A DNA stretch of 32,300 nucleotides, from NCBI RefSeq assembly GCF_001465345.1, contig NZ_CP013655.1, forward strand, positions 1,220,313 through 1,252,612, written 5' to 3'. This document shows positions 22,916-32,300 of the stretch, one piece after another. This DNA comes from Enterococcus rotai (lineage in GTDB: Bacteria; Bacillota; Bacilli; Lactobacillales; Enterococcaceae). Position 1 is the first letter of the stretch, and every line of letters begins with the position of its first letter. Both the position numbers and the translations under genes were made by a program. The notes under the pieces were generated by a model. The model had not been told where the DNA came from. It did no database searches and saw only the letters and a program-made list of their open reading frames with translations.

Positions 22916-25900
22916 TTGGCTGGACACGTAGTAAAATACGGAAAACACCGCGAACGTAGAAGTTTCGCCCGGATCAGTGAAGTGTTGGAATTACCCAACT
23001 TGATCGAAATTCAAACAGACTCTTACCAATGGTTTTTAGATGAAGGACTAAGAGAAATGTTTGAGGACATTTTACCGATCGATGATTTTCAAGGAAACTT
23101 ATCTTTGGAATTTGTGGATTATGAATTAAAAGAACCTAAGTATACGGTAGAAGAAGCGCGTGCACATGACGCAAACTATTCTGCACCGTTACACGTTACT
23201 CTAAGATTGACGAACCGTGAATCTGGAGAAATCAAATCACAAGAAGTATTCTTCGGTGATTTCCCTCTAATGACTGAAATGGGAACATTTATCATCAATG
23301 GTGCAGAGCGTGTTATCGTTTCTCAATTAGTACGTTCACCTGGTGTTTATTTCCATGGCAAAGTAGATAAAAATGGTAAAGAAGGCTTTGGCTCAACAGT
23401 GATCCCTAACCGTGGTGCATGGTTAGAAATGGAAACTGATGCGAAAGATATCTCTTACGTACGTATTGACCGTACGCGTAAAATTCCTTTGACTGTATTA
23501 GTTCGTGCTTTAGGTTTTGGCTCTGATGATACAATTTTTGAAATTTTTGGTGAAACACTAAGCTTACGTAATACAATCGAAAAAGATTTACACAAAAATG
23601 CGAGCGATTCTCGTACCGAAGAAGGCTTAAAAGACATCTATGAGCGTCTACGACCTGGCGAACCAAAAACAGCTGACAGTTCTCGTAACTTACTGAACGC
23701 TCGTTTCTTCGATCCAAAACGTTATGACTTAGCGAACGTTGGTCGTTACAAAGTCAACAAAAAATTAGATTTAAAAACTCGTCTTTTAAACCTAACTTTA
23801 GGCGAAACATTGATCGATGCTGAAACTGGCGAAATTATTGTTGAAAAAGGAACGGTATTGACTCACCAAGTTATGGAAACATTAGGTGAACATATCGATA
23901 ACGGTTTAAACAGCGTAACCTATTACCCAAGTGAAGATGGTGTGGTTACTGAACCAATGACAGTTCAAGTAATCAAGGTTCTTTCTCCAAAGGATCCAGA
24001 ACGCATCGTTAACGTGATCGGTAATGGCTACCCTGATACAAGTGTGAAAACTGTTCGTCCAGCAGATATCGTAGCTTCAATGAGTTATTTCTTTAACTTA
24101 CAAGAAGACATCGGTAATGTAGATGATATCGATCACTTGGGTAACCGTCGTATTCGTTCAGTTGGTGAATTACTACAAAACCAATTCCGTATTGGTTTAG
24201 CTCGTATGGAGCGTGTGGTTCGTGAAAGAATGTCGATTCAAGATACTGAAACACTAACACCACAACAATTGATCAATATTCGTCCAGTTGTTGCAAGTAT
24301 CAAAGAATTCTTTGGTTCTTCTCAATTATCACAGTTCATGGATCAAACAAATCCTCTAGGTGAGTTGACACACAAACGTCGTCTATCTGCCTTAGGACCT
24401 GGTGGTTTGACTCGTGACCGTGCTGGTTATGAAGTTCGAGACGTTCACTATTCCCACTATGGTCGTATGTGTCCGATTGAAACTCCTGAGGGACCAAATA
24501 TCGGGTTGATCAATAGCTTGTCAAGTTATGCCAAAGTGAACAAATTTGGTTTTATCGAAACACCTTATCGTCGTGTTGATCGTGCCACTGGCAGAGTAAC
24601 AGATAAAGTAGATTACCTAACTGCTGACACAGAGGATCACTACATTGTAGCGCAAGCAAACTCACGCTTAAATGAAGATGGAACATTCGCTGAAGAATTA
24701 GTAATGGCTCGTCTGCAAAGTGAAAACTTGGAAGTAACGATCGATAGAGTCGATTACATGGACGTTTCACCTAAACAAGTAGTTGCTGTTGCGACGGCTT
24801 GTATTCCTTTCTTGGAAAACGATGACTCCAACCGTGCCTTGATGGGTGCCAACATGCAACGTCAAGCAGTGCCATTGATCCAACCTCGTTCACCACTTGT
24901 GGGAACTGGTATGGAATACAAATCAGCACATGACTCGGGTGCTGCTTTACTATGTAAACATGATGGTGTCGTTGAATATGTGGATGCATCAGAAGTACGC
25001 GTTCGCCGTGACAATGGCGCATTAGATAAATATATGGTAACAAAATTCCGTCGTTCAAATTCAGGAACAAGTTACAATCAGCGTCCAATCGTTCTTTTAG
25101 GCGAAAAAGTTGAAAAAGGCGATACATTAGCAGATGGACCTTCTATGGAAGAAGGCGAAATGGCTTTAGGACAAAACGTTCTTGTCGGGTTCATGACTTG
25201 GGAAGGATACAACTACGAGGATGCAATCATCATGAGCCGTCGTTTGGTAAAAGATGATGTCTACACTTCTATCCATATTGAAGAATATGAATCAGAAGCT
25301 CGTGATACAAAATTAGGACCTGAAGAAATCACGCGTGAAATTCCAAACGTCGGAGAAGATGCTTTGAAAGATCTTGATGAAATGGGCATTATCCGCATTG
25401 GTGCCGAAGTCAAAGATGGTGACCTATTAGTAGGTAAAGTAACGCCTAAAGGGGTAACTGAGTTATCTGCGGAAGAGCGTTTACTACATGCAATATTTGG
25501 TGAAAAAGCCCGTGAAGTTCGTGATACATCTCTACGTGTGCCTCATGGCGGCGGCGGGATTGTTCATGATGTGAAGATCTTTACTCGTGAAGCAGGAGAC
25601 GAATTATCTCCAGGTGTAAACATGTTGGTTCGTGTTTATATCGTGCAAAAACGTAAAATCAACGAAGGCGATAAAATGGCCGGACGTCATGGTAATAAAG
25701 GGGTTGTATCCCGCATTATGCCGGAAGAAGATATGCCTTTCTTACCAGATGGGACACCGATCGATATCATGTTGAACCCATTAGGGGTACCGTCACGTAT
25801 GAATATCGGACAAGTATTAGAATTACACTTGGGTATGGCTGCTCGTCAGTTAGGTATTCACATTGCAACACCAGTATTTGATGGTGCAAATGATGATGAC

Positions 25901-26533
25901 GTATGGGAAACAGTTCGCGAAGCTGGTATGGCTAGCGATGCGAAAACAGTTCTTTACGACGGACGTACAGGTGAACCATTCGATAACCGTATCTCTGTTG
26001 GTGTGATGTACATGATCAAATTGGCCCACATGGTCGATGATAAATTACATGCCCGTTCTATTGGACCATACTCACTTGTTACCCAACAACCACTTGGAGG
26101 TAAAGCTCAATTTGGTGGACAACGTTTTGGGGAAATGGAAGTATGGGCACTGGAAGCATATGGTGCAGCTTACACATTACAAGAAATTTTAACGTACAAA
26201 TCTGATGACGTTGTTGGTCGTGTGAAAACATACGAAGCCATCGTCAAAGGTGAACCAATTCCAAAACCAGGCGTACCAGAATCATTCCGCGTATTGGTAA
26301 AAGAATTACAATCACTAGGGTTAGATATGCGCGTATTGGACATTGAAGAACAAGAAATCGAATTACGTGATATGGATGACGATGATGATGACTTGATCAC
26401 AGTTGATGCCCTAACAAAATTTGCCGAACAACAATCAGCGAAACAATTAGAAAAAGAAGCAGCTGAAGCAAAAGAAGCTGCAGATGCAGTTCTTGAACAA
26501 GAAATTGAAACTGCTGAAGATACAAAAGACTAA
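22916..26533 (+). CDS. rpoB: RNA polymerase subunit beta
   Basis: RpoB, 1205 residues from UUG, with the usual Enterococcus start (M)[21 protein letters not shown]. The start is UUG at 22916, 8 nt behind AGGAG; the GTG at 22907 overlaps that ribosome binding site and is rejected. Visible landmarks are the rifampicin region (about 466-495, [20 protein letters not shown]) with its key Asp, His and Arg residues in the susceptible form, the catalytic-centre lysines in [12 protein letters not shown], and [31 protein letters not shown] near the C-terminus. The C-terminal end is an acidic then Ala/Glu-rich tail (DMDDDDDDL), as in other enterococci. It is the first gene of rpoB-rpoC. Confidence 0.98.
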   Translation: MAGHVVKYGKHRERRSFARISEVLELPNLIEIQTDSYQWFLDEGLREMFEDILPIDDFQGNLSLEFVDYELKEPKYTVEEARAHDANYSAPLHVTLRLTNRESGEIKSQEVFFGDFPLMTEMGTFIINGAERVIVSQLVRSPGVYFHGKVDKNGKEGFGSTVIPNRGAWLEMETDAKDISYVRIDRTRKIPLTVLVRALGFGSDDTIFEIFGETLSLRNTIEKDLHKNASDSRTEEGLKDIYERLRPGEPKTADSSRNLLNARFFDPKRYDLANVGRYKVNKKLDLKTRLLNLTLGETLIDAETGEIIVEKGTVLTHQVMETLGEHIDNGLNSVTYYPSEDGVVTEPMTVQVIKVLSPKDPERIVNVIGNGYPDTSVKTVRPADIVASMSYFFNLQEDIGNVDDIDHLGNRRIRSVGELLQNQFRIGLARMERVVRERMSIQDTETLTPQQLINIRPVVASIKEFFGSSQLSQFMDQTNPLGELTHKRRLSALGPGGLTRDRAGYEVRDVHYSHYGRMCPIETPEGPNIGLINSLSSYAKVNKFGFIETPYRRVDRATGRVTDKVDYLTADTEDHYIVAQANSRLNEDGTFAEELVMARLQSENLEVTIDRVDYMDVSPKQVVAVATACIPFLENDDSNRALMGANMQRQAVPLIQPRSPLVGTGMEYKSAHDSGAALLCKHDGVVEYVDASEVRVRRDNGALDKYMVTKFRRSNSGTSYNQRPIVLLGEKVEKGDTLADGPSMEEGEMALGQNVLVGFMTWEGYNYEDAIIMSRRLVKDDVYTSIHIEEYESEARDTKLGPEEITREIPNVGEDALKDLDEMGIIRIGAEVKDGDLLVGKVTPKGVTELSAEERLLHAIFGEKAREVRDTSLRVPHGGGGIVHDVKIFTREAGDELSPGVNMLVRVYIVQKRKINEGDKMAGRHGNKGVVSRIMPEEDMPFLPDGTPIDIMLNPLGVPSRMNIGQVLELHLGMAARQLGIHIATPVFDGANDDDVWETVREAGMASDAKTVLYDGRTGEPFDNRISVGVMYMIKLAHMVDDKLHARSIGPYSLVTQQPLGGKAQFGGQRFGEMEVWALEAYGAAYTLQEILTYKSDDVVGRVKTYEAIVKGEPIPKPGVPESFRVLVKELQSLGLDMRVLDIEEQEIELRDMDDDDDDLITVDALTKFAEQQSAKQLEKEAAEAKEAADAVLEQEIETAEDTKD

Positions 26534-26569
26534 TTGTTTAAAGTCTTACTAAAATTGTCAAGTTAGTCT

Positions 26570-26608
26570 AGTGTCAATACTCTTTTTACAAAGAGTGTTG
26601 TTACACTT
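26570..26608 (+). other. First hairpin in the rpoB-rpoC gap
   Basis: AGTGT-CAAT-ACTCTTT pairs with AAAGAGT-GTTGTT-ACACT around loop TTAC. No T-run follows. It could be an RNase processing or stabilising structure between the two cistrons. Confidence 0.5.
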
Positions 26609-26651
26609 GGTGGAAGAAAATGCGTAAAAAATACTGTGTTTTCTTCCCACC
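26609..26651 (+). other. Second hairpin in the rpoB-rpoC gap
   Basis: GGTGGAAGAAAA pairs with TTTTCTTCC-c-ACC over 12 bp with one bulge; the loop is about 18 nt. There is no U-tract after it, so it is not a terminator. With the preceding hairpin it fills most of the 154 bp intergenic region. Confidence 0.6.
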
Positions 26652-26687
26652 CTAACTTTTCCTATCAAGAAATGGAGGGAATCCCTT

Positions 26688-30341
<3,654 letters not shown>

Positions 30342-30349
30342 TAAATAGC

Positions 30350-30387
30350 AAAAGGCTTGAAATCAGTTGATTTCAAGCCTTTTTTTA
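30350..30387. terminator. rpoC terminator, probably bidirectional
   Basis: A perfect stem AAAGGCTTGAAATC/GATTTCAAGCCTTT with loop AGTT and a T-run; A-rich sequence on the other side could serve the convergent NagB-like gene. Confidence 0.93.
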
Positions 30388-31173
<786 letters not shown>

Positions 31174-31297
31174 TTATAGGTAAAGTAATAATTAGTTCAT
31201 ATGTTTTACAAGGATATGAGTGTTATAGCAATAAGTTCAAAATAACATAGAGCTATAGGTCTTACCTTACAAATGAAAACCCATTCCTGAAAAGTGC

Positions 31298-31326
31298 TTG
31301 TAAAAGAACTTTTGTTTCTATATAAT
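31298..31326 (+). promoter_or_regulatory. Promoter of the Rgg-type regulator gene
   Basis: -35 TTGTAA (31298-31303), a 17 bp spacer, and a perfect -10 TATAAT (31321-31326). Start point about 31333, roughly 30 nt before the gene. Confidence 0.85.
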
Positions 31327-31363
31327 TAACGTATTGATAGAATAAAATAAAGGGTGTGGAATC

Positions 31364-32260
31364 ATGGATATAAAGGTAGAATTAGGGAAAAAGATTCGGG
31401 CATTTCGCGAACAAAAGAAGTTAAGCAGAGAAGCATTTTGTGATGACGAACTGGAATTGACTGTTAGGCAACTTTCGCGAATTGAGTCTGGTGAATCACT
31501 CCCAACACTCCCTAAACTTACATATATTTCAAAACAACTTTCTATACCTATTTCGCACTTGATAAACGAAAATGACATTATATTACCTAAACGTTATATT
31601 CAGTTGAAAATGGGTTTATTCAAACGTCTACCACAATATAATGATGCGATGAAAAAAATGGTCGAGGACACCTTTGAGGAAATATATAAGGACTACTATG
31701 AGACTTTACCTGAAGAAGAGCAGCTTTTAGTGGATACTGCTCAGGCACAAAATGATGTAAATCTTTCAAAGAAAATCGATTTTGGTGAGGGAATACTGCA
31801 AGATTATTTTTTTCAAGTTAGAAACAAGAAGGAGTATTCTGAAAATGATTTGTTAATTGTAGATTTATATTTTGCCTGTTGTTTTTATAAGCCATTTGAT
31901 AATCAAGAGTTTGATGTTTTGGTGGAGAAGATATTGGAACAAGTAAACTATAGCTCGGAGTTTGGCTTGATTCTCCTAAATAGAATTCTCATTACAATAA
32001 TGGGTCTATATATTATTTCTAATAGATATGATAAAATTTTAACTATTACAAAGATTTCAAATATTATAATGAAAATGAGCCAGGACTTTCATCAAAAGCC
32101 GATCATTGATATGCTCGAAGGAAAGTATTGGCTATATTTTAATGACTTAGAAAATGGGAATAAAAAATATAATGATGCAATATTACTTGCTGAATTACAT
32201 GGTGAGGAGCTATTATCGGATAGAATTAAGCAAGAATGGGAAGAAGATCTAAATAGTTAA
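31364..32260 (+). CDS. Rgg/GadR/MutR family transcriptional regulator
   Basis: A 298-residue regulator with an N-terminal XRE-type helix-turn-helix (about 8-64, LGKKIRAFREQKKLSREAFCDDELELTVRQLSRIESGESLPTLP split across the domain). A helical, TPR-like C-terminal domain of the Rgg type follows. Such proteins often bind short secreted peptides and control nearby genes. Here no short hydrophobic pheromone gene is apparent in the flanking 200 bp. Lower GC and more Ile/Asn-rich codons than in rpoC suggest a less conserved or acquired gene. The ATG follows AAGGGTG. Its target is unknown; the divergent NagB-like gene is a neighbour candidate. Confidence 0.8.
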   Translation: MDIKVELGKKIRAFREQKKLSREAFCDDELELTVRQLSRIESGESLPTLPKLTYISKQLSIPISHLINENDIILPKRYIQLKMGLFKRLPQYNDAMKKMVEDTFEEIYKDYYETLPEEEQLLVDTAQAQNDVNLSKKIDFGEGILQDYFFQVRNKKEYSENDLLIVDLYFACCFYKPFDNQEFDVLVEKILEQVNYSSEFGLILLNRILITIMGLYIISNRYDKILTITKISNIIMKMSQDFHQKPIIDMLEGKYWLYFNDLENGNKKYNDAILLAELHGEELLSDRIKQEWEEDLNS

Positions 32261-32266
32261 TTGTAG

Positions 32267-32300
32267 ACTGTGGAGACATAAATTATGTTTCCACAGTTTT
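32267..32300 (+). terminator. Terminator of the Rgg-type gene, cut by the window end
   Basis: ACTGTGGA-G-ACATAA pairs with TTATGT-T-TCCACAGT, followed by TTT at the window end. Confidence 0.8.

Noticed and set aside
23860-24480. Rifampicin resistance changes in rpoB
   Set aside because: The region [20 protein letters not shown] keeps the Asp, His and Arg residues of susceptible enterococci; nothing unusual.

Overview
The window looks like chromosome of a low-GC Gram-positive coccus of the genus Enterococcus, close to the E. faecalis group. The evidence is the gene content: an rrn operon with a trailing tRNA cluster, ctsR-clpC without mcsA/mcsB, UUG-started rpoB and rpoC, and a flavin-based extracellular electron transfer locus. 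Protein signatures, AT-rich codon use and strong AAGGAGG-type ribosome binding sites fit. The species cannot be fixed by eye.

Layout. Positions 1-889 hold the 3' end of a 5S rRNA, eight tRNA genes (Val, Lys, Leu, Thr, Gly, Leu, Arg, Pro), a decayed tRNA-Arg remnant and the operon terminator. Next is the heat-shock operon ctsR-clpC (1010-3980), with a CtsR operator on its own promoter. The 440 bp that follow carry two tandem copies, plus a stub, of a 121-122 bp element whose stems are kept by compensatory changes. It is a candidate structured RNA leading into two U32-family genes (trhP1-trhP2, tRNA 5-hydroxyuridine synthesis). Glutathione reductase (gor) follows.

Positions 8115-15992 form the electron transfer locus. 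Leftward are ndh2, eetA, eetB and dmkB; rightward are pplA, fmnB and dmkA. Ndh2 would pass NADH electrons to a demethylmenaquinone made with DmkA and DmkB. EetA and EetB would carry them across, and PplA, flavinylated by FmnB, would deliver them outside the cell. Between pplA and fmnB lies a nearly perfect three-copy 76 bp tandem repeat with degenerate copies beside it.

Then come an LPXTG-anchored surface protein, birA, a small Zn-ribbon protein, and a leftward ABC transporter operon (binding lipoprotein, permease, ATPase). That operon has a roughly 290 nt leader with a short aromatic-rich leader peptide and a terminator, the layout of a translation-dependent attenuator. A lipoprotein gene interrupted by an in-frame TAA precedes rpoB-rpoC. 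The window ends with a NagB-like sugar-phosphate protein and an Rgg-type regulator.

The most interesting items are the tandem structured RNA before trhP1, the aromatic leader-peptide attenuator, the broken lipoprotein gene with phased direct repeats at its promoter, and the 76 bp repeat array.
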